Shown here: positions 8,231 through 17,493 of the stretch, piece after piece
Layout of the letters: each line of letters starts with the position of its first letter
Numbering within the stretch: the first letter of the stretch is position 1
Assembly (NCBI RefSeq): GCF_030064675.1
Contig: NZ_CP116413.1
Coordinates: forward strand, 7,028,501-7,092,500
Direction: 5' to 3'
Source: Crossiella sp. CA-258035
Lineage (GTDB): Bacteria > Actinomycetota > Actinomycetes > Mycobacteriales > Pseudonocardiaceae
Length of the DNA: 64,000 nt
Notes under the pieces: generated by a model
What the model was told of the DNA's origin: nothing
The model's input: only the letters and a program-made list of their open reading frames with translations
Databases searched by the model: none
Translations under genes and position numbers: made by a program

Positions 8231-8944
8231 ATGGCGACCCAGCAGTTGACGCTGACCGCGCCCAGCGGGCGCCGGGTGAGCGTCACGCTGCCCGCGCACA
8301 CCCCGGTGTCCAGTGTGGCCGCGGGGATCCGGTTCGCCGGTGGCGTGCACGGCACCGGCTTCCAGATCGGGTCGCGCGGCTACCACGAGTTCGCGGTCAC
8401 CCAGGTGGCGCCGATGCGGCAGCGGGAGCGGTTCCTGGTGCACGGCAGGGAGGTGGTGGTCGCCGAGGCGATCGACGGCCAGTCCTCGCTGGCCACCCTG
8501 TTCGGGGTCTACCACGAGCTGATGACCGTCTACTCCGGACCCGCGCCGCACCGGGACGCGGTGTTCGCGCTGTTCAACTCCTTGCGGGTGCAGGACACCG
8601 TGGCCGGGATGGTGGTGCGGCCGCGGTCGGCGACCATGCTGGAGCTGATGAGCGAGCAGATCATGCTGGCCGTCCGGGACCACGGCTCGCTGTCCATTCC
8701 CGGTCCGCGCCAGGCCGCCGGGCTCACCCCGCGCTTCGCCGGGGCGCGCACCCGGCACGGCGAGGTGTGGAAAACTCCGTACCCCGGCGCGGCAGGGTCG
8801 GCACGGGCCAGCGAGCACGCGTTTGTGCTCGGCTGCCCGGCGGGCACCGCCGAGGTGCACCTGTGCGACACCGGCGCGACCACCGAACGGCAACGGCTGG
8901 ACTGGCTGAACGAGATCAACGTGGTCTGGCACAAGGCGAACTGA
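8231..8944 (+). CDS. unknown soluble protein, first gene of redox module
   Basis: The 237-residue product has no signal peptide and no clear membrane segment, and I do not recognise its family. The start at 8231 follows a strong site GAGGAAAGG. Notable stretches are FATLFGVYHELM-like text in the middle (actual SLATLFGVYHELMTVYSG) and two cysteines near the C-terminus (GCPAG and LCDTG). It stands 7 bases before the MauD-like gene, so it belongs to the same transcript. A role in making or sorting the exported Cys/Trp-rich protein is only an inference from position. Confidence 0.6.
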   Translation: MATQQLTLTAPSGRRVSVTLPAHTPVSSVAAGIRFAGGVHGTGFQIGSRGYHEFAVTQVAPMRQRERFLVHGREVVVAEAIDGQSSLATLFGVYHELMTVYSGPAPHRDAVFALFNSLRVQDTVAGMVVRPRSATMLELMSEQIMLAVRDHGSLSIPGPRQAAGLTPRFAGARTRHGEVWKTPYPGAAGSARASEHAFVLGCPAGTAEVHLCDTGATTERQRLDWLNEINVVWHKAN

Positions 8945-8951
8945 GACGGGT

Positions 8952-9452
8952 ATGTCACCGGAAATGGCCTTCAACATCATCACCTGGGTGGCGATCCTGG
9001 TGCTGTTCCTCGGACTCGCCGCGGTGCTGCGGGAGATCCGCCTGCTGCGCAACGAGGTCCGGCGCAGCCCGGAGGCCTTCGCGGCCGCCCCGCCGGAGCT
9101 GCTGCTCGGCCCCCGCTTCGCCGGGCGGGGGCGGCGGATCGTGCTGGCCGCCGACTCCGGCTGCCCGCTCTGCCACGCCGTGCTGGACCGGCTGCTGGCC
9201 TTGGCACCCGGCTCGGTGCTGCTGACGCATGAGCCGGAAGCGTTGTGGGCCAAGGTGTCCGGCCAACTGGAGGTGGTCAGCGACGGCGAGGTGTGGCGCG
9301 CGGTCTCGCACCTGTCGCCGCCGGTGCTGATGCTGGTGGACGGCACCGGCCGGGCCGAGCGGGTGCACCTGCCGGTGCGGGTGGCCGAGGTGGACACGGT
9401 GCTGGCCGAATGGCAGCGGATCGTGGTGCGGGGGCACGCCGATGCCGCTTGA
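8952..9452 (+). CDS. membrane-tethered thioredoxin-like protein, MauD-like
   Basis: The 166-residue protein begins with one membrane anchor (residues 5-25) and then has a thioredoxin-like domain. It carries a redox CPLC motif (SGCPLCHAVLDRLL) and an SPPVLMLVDG stretch that fits the cis-proline loop. MauD-type proteins are oxidoreductases acting on disulfides outside the membrane. The gene overlaps the next one by 11 bases and follows the unknown gene by 7, so it lies in a tight operon opposite a MauE-like gene. Confidence 0.75.
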   Translation: MSPEMAFNIITWVAILVLFLGLAAVLREIRLLRNEVRRSPEAFAAAPPELLLGPRFAGRGRRIVLAADSGCPLCHAVLDRLLALAPGSVLLTHEPEALWAKVSGQLEVVSDGEVWRAVSHLSPPVLMLVDGTGRAERVHLPVRVAEVDTVLAEWQRIVVRGHADAA

Positions 9453-10002
9453 CCTCAACGACATCCCGGACACCGATCAGGCCCCCGCGGACGCGCGGCC
9501 GACCACCGCGTTGCGCGAACTGGACTTCACCGGCAGCCGCCGCGCCCTGTTCAAGGCCCTCGCGCTGGGCGCGGTCACGGTGGGCGCGAGCGCGCTGAAC
9601 CTGTTCGGCGCGCGCCCGGCCGGCGCGGAGGCCGGTCCGTACGCCCTGTCCGGCTGGGACCGCAACGACTGCAAGGACGCCTACCCCAACGGCTACGCCG
9701 AGGTCGGTGACACCACCGGCGCGTACGTCAGCACCCACGCGGCCTGCCTGTCCGGCACCTGGCGCGGCTCGGTGTACTGCGAGAAGGGCTGGCACAAGTA
9801 CGGGACCTACGAGAACGGCGCGATGCAGAGTCAGCACGTGCCGATCTCCACCTCCTGCGGCACCTCCACCACCAAGAACGCGTGGAAGTGGACCACCCCG
9901 GACGGCAAGGTGTGGCGCTGCTCGGACGGCTATTCGACGTTCTGGGGTCCTGGCCACAGTGGACAGACGTACCTGACGATCTGCCGGGCTCCTGTGCTGT
10001 GA
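9442..10002 (+). CDS. Tat-exported Cys/Trp-rich small protein, unknown
   Basis: The 186-residue protein has an SRRALFKALALGAVTVG export signal (about residues 32-60), best read as a Tat-type signal with a long N-region, then a mature part of about 125 residues. That part holds six cysteines and about seven tryptophans (for example GWDRNDC, SGTWRGSVYC, AWKW, VWRC). The end TYLTIC vaguely recalls the C-terminus of methylamine dehydrogenase light chain (MauA), but the CDYW tryptophylquinone region of MauA is missing, so I do not call it MauA. MauE/MauD-like neighbours suggest that its disulfides need assisted formation. A 46-codon gene overlaps its stop. Confidence 0.65.
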   Translation: MPLDLNDIPDTDQAPADARPTTALRELDFTGSRRALFKALALGAVTVGASALNLFGARPAGAEAGPYALSGWDRNDCKDAYPNGYAEVGDTTGAYVSTHAACLSGTWRGSVYCEKGWHKYGTYENGAMQSQHVPISTSCGTSTTKNAWKWTTPDGKVWRCSDGYSTFWGPGHSGQTYLTICRAPVL

Positions 10003-10139
10003 GCAGGCTGCACTGGCATCCGCTGGCCGGAGCCGCCGCCGTGCTCGCGCTGGCCGCCGCCGCGACGGGTTTGCCCGTGCTGGCCGGGTGGCTGGCGATG
10101 GGCGCGGCCTCGGGGTTCGCCACCAGCGGCTCCACCTGA
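9999..10139 (+). CDS. 46-aa single-span membrane protein, translationally coupled
   Basis: A GTG overlaps the stop of the preceding gene (GTGA at 9999-10002) and opens a 46-codon frame. The product has one hydrophobic segment of about 30 residues (AGAAAVLALAAAATG then LPVLAGWLAMGAA) and ends GFATSGST. Overlap, codon use and position between two membrane-related genes support it as real. The next gene starts 18 bases after its stop. Confidence 0.5.
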   Translation: MSRLHWHPLAGAAAVLALAAAATGLPVLAGWLAMGAASGFATSGST

Positions 10140-10157
10140 AGCCGGAACTCGGCCCTG

Positions 10158-10739
10158 GTGCTGAGCTCGCCGGTCTGGCGAGGCACTCCGGCGGTGGCCT
10201 TCTGCCTGGGACTGCTGGGCGGCGGCCTGGTCACCGCGACCGTACTGGTGGTGGTCGGCTCGCTGCTGCGCGCCCCGCTGCCGCCGCCCGTGCCCTGGCT
10301 GCTGGTCGGGCTGATGCTCATCGTGGTGCTGGGCAAGGAGCTCGGCTGGCTGCGGATCCGGTTGCCGGAGAACCGGCGGCTGGTGCCGGAGACGGTGTTC
10401 CGGCTGGGGCGGCACGCCGGGCCGTTCCAGTTCGGGCTGGAGATGGGCACCGGGGCGCGCACCTACCTGCCCAGTGGGCTGCCGTACGTGGCCGCGGTCG
10501 CGGTGCTGTTCCTGGCCTCCGTGCCGGCCGCGCTGTGCGCCGGGCTGGGTTTTGGCCTGGGTCGGGCGCTGATGACCACGGCGAACCTGCGCTTCGGCGA
10601 GAGCGGGGCGTGGGACGCGGCGTGGACTCGCCACCGCCGCGTCCTCACCCTGCTCCTCGGGCTCGCGTTCCTGCTGGCGCTGCTGGTGTTGCTGCTCAGC
10701 GATCCGACAGTCCGTATGCCCGGTACACGGTCTGGCTGA
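10158..10739 (+). CDS. multi-span membrane protein of the redox module, unknown
   Basis: This 193-residue protein has about four or five hydrophobic segments (residues 13-36, 45-62, 113-137, 160-180) with a polar insert containing GPFQFGLEMGTGARTYLP. I do not recognise the family. Being last in the operon after the exported Cys/Trp-rich protein, it may be a transport or electron-transfer partner, but this is inference. The 3' end overlaps the end of the convergent subtilase gene by 44 bases. The start is a GTG at 10158, 18 bases after the small ORF. Confidence 0.6.
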   Translation: MLSSPVWRGTPAVAFCLGLLGGGLVTATVLVVVGSLLRAPLPPPVPWLLVGLMLIVVLGKELGWLRIRLPENRRLVPETVFRLGRHAGPFQFGLEMGTGARTYLPSGLPYVAAVAVLFLASVPAALCAGLGFGLGRALMTTANLRFGESGAWDAAWTRHRRVLTLLLGLAFLLALLVLLLSDPTVRMPGTRSG

Positions 10740-13700
10740 CCGAGTTGCCCTCGGCGTCGGCCGCGGTGAGCCGGAGCGCGGCGAAACCGGTGCCGCGCGG
10801 GTGGTTCAGCAGCGTGTAGCCGTTGGCGCCGAAGCGCAGCACCGGGCTGCGGGTCCAGGTCCCGCCCTCGTCGTAGGAGACCTCGGCGGTCAGCGCGGTG
10901 ATCGGTGCGGCGGCCGCGCCCGGCTGGTGGTGCACGGACAGGTTCAGCAGGTGGGACGTTCCGGCGCGGGCGCGGTTGTGCTCGTCGACCTGGCCGGTGG
11001 CGCGGATGGCCAGCACCGGCAACGGTTTCCCCTCGCCCGCGTCGCGGAAGGTCCAGCTGACCTCGGCGCGGCTGCCCAGGTCGGACCAGGGCACGCTGCG
11101 GGTGGCGCTGGCCTGCACGGTGTAGCGGCCGCCGGTGGTCGGCACGGTGAACACGCCGGAGCCGGGGGTGTCGGCCACGCCGAGCTGCCGGCCGTCGCGG
11201 GAGAGCGTGGTGCGGCCGGTCATGCCGACCGGCGGTGGCTCGGTGACCAGTGCGGGATCGTTGCCGGACAACAGCGGCACGCCGAACTGGAGGGTCGCAC
11301 CGATGCGGTGCGCGCCCCAGCCGCGTTCCGGGTCGCCGAAGGCCGGGCCGAGCGGGGCCCGGTTCCAGGCTGCGGCGGACCGGCCGGGGCGCAGGGTGCG
11401 CACGGACCAGTGCAGTTCGGCGTCGGACTCATCCGGCGGGCGGAGCACCAGGAGCTGCTGCCAGGTGACGTCGGGGTGCGCGGTGAAGTACTCGACCCGC
11501 TGGGCGGGCAGGGCGAGCGGGTAGGAGATCAGCATGCCGTTGGTGGTGCCGGGCACCGGCAGCCGGGCGTAGTCGGCGCGCTGGCCGGTGGCCGGGTGGC
11601 CCTGGTCGTGGTAGCGACTGTCCACTGTGGCCAGTTCGTGGTCCCGGATGCGGCGGTCCAGGGTGGCCGGGATGCGGCCGCGTTCCAAGAAGGCCAGGTG
11701 GTAGAGGTACGGGACCGGGCCGGTGGCCGGGTGTGCCGGGCCGAGGGTGGCGCGCTGGAAGTAGGCGTAGGTGTGGTCAGTGACCTGGCCGGGGGTGGCC
11801 GCGGCGAAGAGTTGCTGGCCGGCGCCGGAGGTCCAGGACAGGGTGGCGGTGCGCACGCCGGACTTCTCGCCGGAGACCAGGCCGAACTCGCCGTACTGGT
11901 GCTGCGCGCCGGGCCGGTCCACGGTGGCGCGGACCGGTTTCGCGGTGCTCGCGTCCAGGGTCAGCTCGGTGTCGCGGGTCAGGCTGAGTCCGGTGCGGGA
12001 CAACAGGGTCACCACGGTGGACTGCTCGGCCAGGTCCAGCGCGTTGATGTCGTAGCGGCCCTTGGGCAGCCGGAGGACCGCGGTGCCGGTGGCGTCGAAG
12101 CGGGGTCCGGTGGCCGCGCCGGTGCTGGTGTCCACGGCCTGGGCGAGGGCGGCGCTGAACTTGCCGCCACGGCTGCGGATCTTCAAGGTCAGCTGGTAGC
12201 TCTCGGGCTCCAGCACCGCGCCGAGGGCGGTGCGCACGGAGATCCCGGGCGCGGCGGCGGTGAGCCGGATGCCCTGCGGCCCGGCCGGTCCGGTGGAGCG
12301 GGCGGTGACCGCGACCTCGGCGCTGCCCCCGGCGGGCACGGTGACCTGGTTGGCGGACAAGGCAAACGCCGGGTTCTGGTCCAGGGCCAGGTTCAGCGTG
12401 ACCGGGGCCGACCCGTCGTTGTGGTAGCGGACGGTCTTGGTCGCGGACTGCCGGTAGGGCAGGAAGCCGAAGCTGACACTGCCGCTGTCCCGCACGGACT
12501 GGCTGATCGCGCGGGCCACGTCCACCCGCCCCGCGCCCTGGTCGAAGACCCCGGCGGTCGGGGTGGCCGAGCTCATCAGCTGCGGCTTGAGCCGGTCCGC
12601 TGTCCACTGTGGATTCTGTTGCAGCAGCAGGGCGGCCGCGCCGGTGACGTGCGGGGCGGCCATCGAGGTGCCGCTGGCCCTGCTGTGCCGCTCGTCCACC
12701 GGGTCGGCGTCGCCGGTGGGCGTGCCGGGCACGCGTGCGGAGACGATGCCGCTGCCGGGCGCGGCGATGTCCGGTTTGACCGCGTGGTCGCCCAGGCGCG
12801 GGCCGTGGCTGGTGAACGGGCTGGGCGTGTCCCCGGCGGTGACGCTGCCGACGGCGAGCGCGGCGTCGGCCGAGGCCGGTGTGGTGACCCCGGCCAGCGG
12901 GTCCGGCGGGTCGATGCTGCGGTCGTTGCCCGCGGACACCACGAACAGCGTGCCGTGCTTGGCGCTCAACGTGTTCAGCGCGGTGGACACCGGGTCGGCG
13001 CCGTCGGTGGTGTCGCCGCCGAGGCTGAGGTTGACCACCTTGGCGCGCGGGGCGATCCACTCCAGCCCGGCGATGACCATCGAGTCCGGGCAGCCGAAGG
13101 CCACGCACACCTTGCCGCTGACCAGCTTCACGTCGGGGGCGACGCCGCGGTACGGGTTCCCGGCCGAGGCGATGATCCCGGCCACGTGCGTGCCGTGCCC
13201 GAGGTCGTCGCCGCCCTGCGGCAGGGTGCCGGTGAAGTCCTGCTGGGCCAGCAGCTTTCCGGCCAGGTCGGGGTGTCCGCCGTCGATGCCGGAGTCCAGC
13301 ACGCCGACGGTGACCCCGCTGCCGGTGAGCCCGCTCTGCCAGGCGGCGGGCGCGCCGATCCGCGGCACGCTGGCGGCCAGGGTGGGCCGGGCGGTCCCGT
13401 CCAGCCACACCTTGCCGAGACTGGCCGGTCGGCTGCGCACCCAGTCCCAGAACTCGGCGCCCTTGGCGCGCACGGCCGCGCCGTTGATCGCGGGCAGCGC
13501 GCGGACCGTGCGGCCGCCGACGACCCCGGCGGCGCGGGCGCCGGTGTAGGTCAGGATGACCGGGGTGTCCCCGGCGGGCTGCCGGGCCAGGGTGGTGACG
13601 TCGAACAGGCGGGGGTCCAGGCGGCCCTCGGCCAGCAGCGGCACCGCGTCCGCCGGCACCACCCGGTGGTGGACGCCGTCCTTGCCGGTGGTGGTCTCGC

Positions 13701-13983
13701 GCAGGAAGCCGAGTTTCTCCCGGCCGGGCGCGGGTTCCACCAGCAGGGTGACCGAGCGGTCGGGGGCGGCGGCCAGGCGCACCCGGTCGCCGGTGACCAG
13801 GGTCACAATCCGACTGTCCTTTGTGGTCGCCGGAACGGGCGCGGCCGGGTTGGCCGCGGCTGGTTCTCCCACCGGCAACAGCGCGGCTACCAGGACCAGT
13901 GCGGCCATTCGGACGAAGTGGACACCACCTGTTTGGCGGTCGGCATTGCGGGACACCGCCGGAGTATCACCGGTTTGGCGCAA
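10696..13983 (-). CDS. large secreted S8 subtilisin-like serine protease
   Basis: The up to 1095-residue protein has the catalytic triad of subtilases: Asp in VLDSGIDGGHPDL, His in GHGTHVAGI and Ser in GTSMAAPHV. An inhibitor-like propeptide lies before the catalytic domain and about 550 residues of beta-rich C-terminal region after it. An oxyanion asparagine (SAGNDRS) is present. The signal peptide is clearest if translation starts at ATG 13908 (MAALVLVAALLPVG); the ATG at 13983 would add 25 residues. The enzyme would act outside the cell on proteins. It stands alone, convergent with the redox module. Confidence 0.88.
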   Translation of the reverse strand: MRQTGDTPAVSRNADRQTGGVHFVRMAALVLVAALLPVGEPAAANPAAPVPATTKDSRIVTLVTGDRVRLAAAPDRSVTLLVEPAPGREKLGFLRETTTGKDGVHHRVVPADAVPLLAEGRLDPRLFDVTTLARQPAGDTPVILTYTGARAAGVVGGRTVRALPAINGAAVRAKGAEFWDWVRSRPASLGKVWLDGTARPTLAASVPRIGAPAAWQSGLTGSGVTVGVLDSGIDGGHPDLAGKLLAQQDFTGTLPQGGDDLGHGTHVAGIIASAGNPYRGVAPDVKLVSGKVCVAFGCPDSMVIAGLEWIAPRAKVVNLSLGGDTTDGADPVSTALNTLSAKHGTLFVVSAGNDRSIDPPDPLAGVTTPASADAALAVGSVTAGDTPSPFTSHGPRLGDHAVKPDIAAPGSGIVSARVPGTPTGDADPVDERHSRASGTSMAAPHVTGAAALLLQQNPQWTADRLKPQLMSSATPTAGVFDQGAGRVDVARAISQSVRDSGSVSFGFLPYRQSATKTVRYHNDGSAPVTLNLALDQNPAFALSANQVTVPAGGSAEVAVTARSTGPAGPQGIRLTAAAPGISVRTALGAVLEPESYQLTLKIRSRGGKFSAALAQAVDTSTGAATGPRFDATGTAVLRLPKGRYDINALDLAEQSTVVTLLSRTGLSLTRDTELTLDASTAKPVRATVDRPGAQHQYGEFGLVSGEKSGVRTATLSWTSGAGQQLFAAATPGQVTDHTYAYFQRATLGPAHPATGPVPYLYHLAFLERGRIPATLDRRIRDHELATVDSRYHDQGHPATGQRADYARLPVPGTTNGMLISYPLALPAQRVEYFTAHPDVTWQQLLVLRPPDESDAELHWSVRTLRPGRSAAAWNRAPLGPAFGDPERGWGAHRIGATLQFGVPLLSGNDPALVTEPPPVGMTGRTTLSRDGRQLGVADTPGSGVFTVPTTGGRYTVQASATRSVPWSDLGSRAEVSWTFRDAGEGKPLPVLAIRATGQVDEHNRARAGTSHLLNLSVHHQPGAAAAPITALTAEVSYDEGGTWTRSPVLRFGANGYTLLNHPRGTGFAALRLTAADAEGNSVSQTVYRAYGLSDR

Positions 13984-14030
13984 CGGGTGTTAGCCGCCAG
14001 GCAGGTGACGGCTTCACCCAGTTGGCGGGT

Positions 14031-15626
14031 TCAGCCCAGATCGCGTCGCCGCAGCCCGAGCAAACCGGTTCCGGCCAGCGCCAACGTCACCGCGGTCAGC
14101 GCCAGCAGGGGCAGTGTGGTGAACTCGCCGCCGGAGAGCACCTTCGGGATGTGGTGGAACGGCACGATCTGGTTGGCCAGCCAGTAGTCCACGCCGAGCA
14201 CCGGGCCGAGCTGTTCGCCGAGCAGGTTGCACAGCAGCCACACCGACCAGGAGATCGCCGCGGCGGCCCTGGGCAGGAACCCGAAGGCCAGCACCGCGAC
14301 CGCGCCGATCGTCCAGGCCGCCGGGACCTGCACCAGCGCGCCCAGCAGCACCCGGCCGAGCTGACCTGAGTCCGAAGTGGACAGTGCGTGCACGGTGCCG
14401 GCCGCCAGGCCGCCCGCGCCCAGCGTCACGGCGGTGCCCAGCAGGGCGAAGACGAGGTGGCTGAGCGCCCAGCGGGTCCGGCCGACCGTGGTGGACAGGG
14501 TCAGCTCGGCCCGGCCGTCGGCCTCCTCGGCGCGCAGGCGCAGTGCGACCAGCATCGGGTACAGCGCGGCCACGCCGCCGAGGCTGAGCATGACCAGCCA
14601 CAGGTAGGTGTCGGCGATCCCGGCCTCCGGACTGGCGGCGTAGCGGCGGAAGAACTCCTGGATGGCCGGGCCGCCGCGACCGGCGATCTCCGGCATGCCC
14701 CTGGCCACCGTCGCGGTGGCCGCCCCGGCGACCGCGAACCCGGCGGTCCAGCCGAGCAGCTGCCCACGGTGCAGCCGCCAGGCCAGGCCGAAGGCCGAAC
14801 GCAGCCCTGCCGCGGTCGCGGGTCCGGGCCGGGTGGGCAACACGCCGGCGCCGTGGTCGCGGCGCGCCACCAGCAGCACGGCCAGCGCGGTCAGCGACAC
14901 CGTTGCGAACAAGGGAAGCAGCAGCACCGCCCAGCGCGGGTCGCCGGTGGGTTCGAGCAGGTGGCTCCAGCCGGTGGGGCTGAGCCAGCGCAGCCAGCGC
15001 AGGCCGCTGCCGTCGGCCAGGAAGCGCAGCAGGTAGGCCAGGCCGAAGCCGGTGGCCGCCAGCGCGGTGGCGGTGCGGGCACGCGGGGTGAGCTGCGCGG
15101 TGACCGCGGCCAGCGCGCCGAACACCAGGCCGGGCGCGGCCACCGCGAGTCCGAGGGCGAGCGCGTTGACAGCGGGGAACCCCATGGCGGGCAAGCCGAT
15201 CGCGACCAGCGCGCCGGTGCCGAGGGCGGCGGTCCAGGTGAGCAGCAGGGCGGCGGCGAGTCCGGCGTGGCGGCCGATCGCGCCCGCGCCCAGCAGCTCG
15301 GCGCGGCCGGACTCCTCCTCGGCGCGGGTGTGCCGCACCGTGACCAGGACGGCCATCAGCGAGACCAGCGCGTAGGCGATGTCGCCGATCTTCCAGGCGG
15401 TCAGCGCGGGCAGCCCGGCGCCGTGCACCTGGCCGGTGAAGGCGCTCAGCGCGGTGTTGCCGGTGACCTCGGCCAGGAACGCCTGCCGCAGCTCGGCGGT
15501 GGGGAACAGGCGCGCGTACTGGGCGGCGGTGCCCAGCACCAGCAGCGTGACCAGGCCGGCCCAGCTGGGCAGCAGCAGCCGGTCGCGGCGCAGGAACAGG
15601 CGGAACAGCAGCCCGGTGCCGGTCAT
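14031..15626 (-). CDS. ABC transporter permease, ABC-2/antibiotic exporter type
   Basis: The 531-residue protein has about twelve predicted membrane segments in two similar halves, each with an RAEE(E/A)-x-GRAEL type cytoplasmic segment ([13 protein letters not shown] and [13 protein letters not shown]). This is the layout of actinobacterial permeases annotated as exporters of polyketide antibiotics. It starts at ATG 15626, overlapping the ATPase stop by 4 bases (ATGA), so the two are translated together. The transported substrate is unknown. A drug or lipid-like molecule is plausible from the family. Confidence 0.85.
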   Translation of the reverse strand: MTGTGLLFRLFLRRDRLLLPSWAGLVTLLVLGTAAQYARLFPTAELRQAFLAEVTGNTALSAFTGQVHGAGLPALTAWKIGDIAYALVSLMAVLVTVRHTRAEEESGRAELLGAGAIGRHAGLAAALLLTWTAALGTGALVAIGLPAMGFPAVNALALGLAVAAPGLVFGALAAVTAQLTPRARTATALAATGFGLAYLLRFLADGSGLRWLRWLSPTGWSHLLEPTGDPRWAVLLLPLFATVSLTALAVLLVARRDHGAGVLPTRPGPATAAGLRSAFGLAWRLHRGQLLGWTAGFAVAGAATATVARGMPEIAGRGGPAIQEFFRRYAASPEAGIADTYLWLVMLSLGGVAALYPMLVALRLRAEEADGRAELTLSTTVGRTRWALSHLVFALLGTAVTLGAGGLAAGTVHALSTSDSGQLGRVLLGALVQVPAAWTIGAVAVLAFGFLPRAAAAISWSVWLLCNLLGEQLGPVLGVDYWLANQIVPFHHIPKVLSGGEFTTLPLLALTAVTLALAGTGLLGLRRRDLG

Positions 15627-16501
15627 CGGCTCGCCTCGTAGTGCCGGCGGAACAGCTCCTCCAGGGTTGGCGGGTGGCTGGCCAGCGAGCTGATCCCGGC
15701 CCCGGACAAGGCTTTCAGCACCGGTCCGAGCTGCTCGGGCTCGACCTGGCAGCGCACCCGGTTGCCGTCCACCGCCAGGTCGTGCACCCCGGTCAGCTCG
15801 GGCACCGGCCCGGTCAGTTCGGCGGTGATCGAGGTGCGGGTGAGGTGCCGCAGCTCGGCCAGCGTGCCGGTCTCCACGGTGCGCCCGGCGCGGATGATGC
15901 TGACCCGGTCGCACAGCGCCTCCACCTCGGAGAGGATGTGGCTGGACAACAGGATCGTGCGCCCCCGGTCGCGTTCCTCGGCCACGCACTGCTGGAACAC
16001 CGCCTCCATCAACGGATCCAGCCCCGAGGTCGGCTCGTCCAGGATGAGCAGCCGCACGTCCGCGGCGAACGCGGCGACCAGCGCGACCTTCTGCCGGTTG
16101 CCCTTGGAGTAGGCGCGCCCGCGCACCCGGGGATCCAGCTCGAAGCGGGCCAGCAGCTCGGCCCGGCGCGCCGGGTCCAGACCACCGCGCAGCCTGCCGA
16201 GCAGGTCGATCGCCTCGCCGCCGGTGAGGCCGGGCCACAGGTTCACATCACCCGGCACGTAGGCCAGCCGCCGGTGCAGCGTGGTCGCCTCCCGCCAGGG
16301 ATCGCCGCCGAGCAGCCGGGCCCGTCCCGCGTCGGCGCGGATCAGCCCGAGCAGCACCCGGATGGCCGTCGACTTGCCGGCCCCGTTCGGGCCGAGGAAG
16401 CCGTGCACCTCCCCCGCCGCCACGGCGAGGTCAAGCCCGTCAAGGGCGCGGGTCCGGCCATAGCTCTTGACCAGGCCGGACACCTCGATCACTGGAGTCA
16501 C
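15623..16501 (-). CDS. ABC transporter ATP-binding protein
   Basis: The 292-residue ATPase has Walker [10 protein letters not shown], Walker [14 protein letters not shown] and the switch histidine in LLSSHIL. The signature reads YSKGNRQKV instead of LSGGQ, which is usual for this drug-exporter branch. A C-terminal extension of about 80 residues resembles that of DrrA-like ATPases. A promoter (see 16509-16537) ends 7 bases before the GTG at 16501, so the message is probably leaderless. It powers the permease encoded next. Confidence 0.9.
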   Translation of the reverse strand: MTPVIEVSGLVKSYGRTRALDGLDLAVAAGEVHGFLGPNGAGKSTAIRVLLGLIRADAGRARLLGGDPWREATTLHRRLAYVPGDVNLWPGLTGGEAIDLLGRLRGGLDPARRAELLARFELDPRVRGRAYSKGNRQKVALVAAFAADVRLLILDEPTSGLDPLMEAVFQQCVAEERDRGRTILLSSHILSEVEALCDRVSIIRAGRTVETGTLAELRHLTRTSITAELTGPVPELTGVHDLAVDGNRVRCQVEPEQLGPVLKALSGAGISSLASHPPTLEELFRRHYEASR

Positions 16502-16508
16502 GCCGGTG

Positions 16509-16537
16509 AATCTACAGACTTTTCATAAACTTGTGAA
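16509..16537 (-). promoter_or_regulatory. promoter of ABC operon, leaderless transcript likely
   Basis: On the minus strand TTCACA (16537-16532) and TAGATT (16514-16509) are separated by 17 bases. Seven bases separate the -10 box from the GTG, so transcription should begin at or next to the start codon, and no Shine-Dalgarno site is present. The surrounding 30 bases are AT-rich compared with the rest of the window. Confidence 0.6.
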
Positions 16538-16660
16538 CGTAGGAAACGCGTAAAGACGCGGAGATCGTCCGACAGTGACCCCCGCAGGAAGCCCGGCCCG
16601 GACGTATGGGACAGACCGCATTCGAGGTGTTCGCCCGATCAAGCCACCTACTGTGGTGGC

Positions 16661-17365
16661 ATGAAGCGCAGGGAACGTGGCGGGTTCTGGGTCGGACTGA
16701 CCGCCACCATCTTGTACCCGGTGACCTGGCTGCTGGCCCGGCGCCGCACCGCGGGCGGCACGATCCCCGCCGAGGGCCCGGCACTGCTGATCATGAACCA
16801 CCCCTCGCACCTGGACCCGGTGCTGGACGCGGTGTTCGTGCACCAGCAGCGGCGGGTGCCGCGGTTCTTCGCCAAGCACAGCCTGTGGCGGGTACTGGTG
16901 GTGGGCAGCGTGTTCCGGGCCACCGGCCAGATCCCGGTCTACCGCGGCACCTCCGCCGCCGGGGACAGCCTGCGTGCCGGGGACGCCGCCCTGGAGGAGG
17001 GCAAGGTCGTGGTGATCTACCCGGAGGGCACGCTCACCCACGACGAGGACGGCTGGCCGGTGCTCGGCCGCACCGGCGCGGCCCGGCTCGCGCTGGCGCA
17101 CGACGTGCCGATCATCCCGGTCGTGCGCTGGGGCACCAAGGCCATCCTGGACGCCCCGCGCAAGCGGTTCCGCCCGTTGCCGCGCAAGACGGTGGACTTC
17201 CTGATCGGCGAGCCGCTCGACCTGTCCGCCTTCCGCTCCCGGCCGGTGGACCGGGAACTGCTGCAGGAGGTCACCGACCTGATCCTGCTGCGGCTCCAGG
17301 AACTGCTGGGCACCCTGCGCGGGGAGACCCCGCCCGGCCTGCCGCAGTCGGGCCAGGCGGCCTGA
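16661..17365 (+). CDS. 1-acyl-sn-glycerol-3-phosphate acyltransferase family protein (PlsC-like)
   Basis: The 234-residue protein has the acyltransferase catalytic motif NHPSHLD (HX4D), a GQIPVYRG-type second block and the YPEGTLTHD motif for glycerol phosphate binding. One hydrophobic N-terminal stretch (residues 9-24) may anchor it to the membrane inner face. The usual reaction is transfer of an acyl chain from acyl-CoA or acyl-ACP to lysophosphatidic acid in phospholipid synthesis. It diverges from the ABC operon and has no obvious partner. The short spacer before the ATG has only a weak ribosome binding site. Confidence 0.88.
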   Translation: MKRRERGGFWVGLTATILYPVTWLLARRRTAGGTIPAEGPALLIMNHPSHLDPVLDAVFVHQQRRVPRFFAKHSLWRVLVVGSVFRATGQIPVYRGTSAAGDSLRAGDAALEEGKVVVIYPEGTLTHDEDGWPVLGRTGAARLALAHDVPIIPVVRWGTKAILDAPRKRFRPLPRKTVDFLIGEPLDLSAFRSRPVDRELLQEVTDLILLRLQELLGTLRGETPPGLPQSGQAA

Positions 17366-17493
17366 CCGCGCGGAGTTCCGGGTTCCCTTAGGGGCAGGGT
17401 GATCCCCTCCAGTGCCGGGGTTTCGGTATACCTGGAAGTGGGCGGTGTTCGTCGCAGGGGGCGACGGGAACCACCGTCCATGGGGGAAACACC

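Noticed and set aside
9442..10002. methylamine dehydrogenase light chain (MauA) identity
   Set aside because: The C-terminal resemblance is slight, and the Cys-rich CDYW region and 12-cysteine pattern of MauA are missing. The neighbours alone do not justify the name.
10801..14187. 1128-codon plus-strand frame opposite the subtilase
   Set aside because: It is low-complexity Gly/Val/Ala/His text without domains; the minus strand carries an intact subtilase triad.
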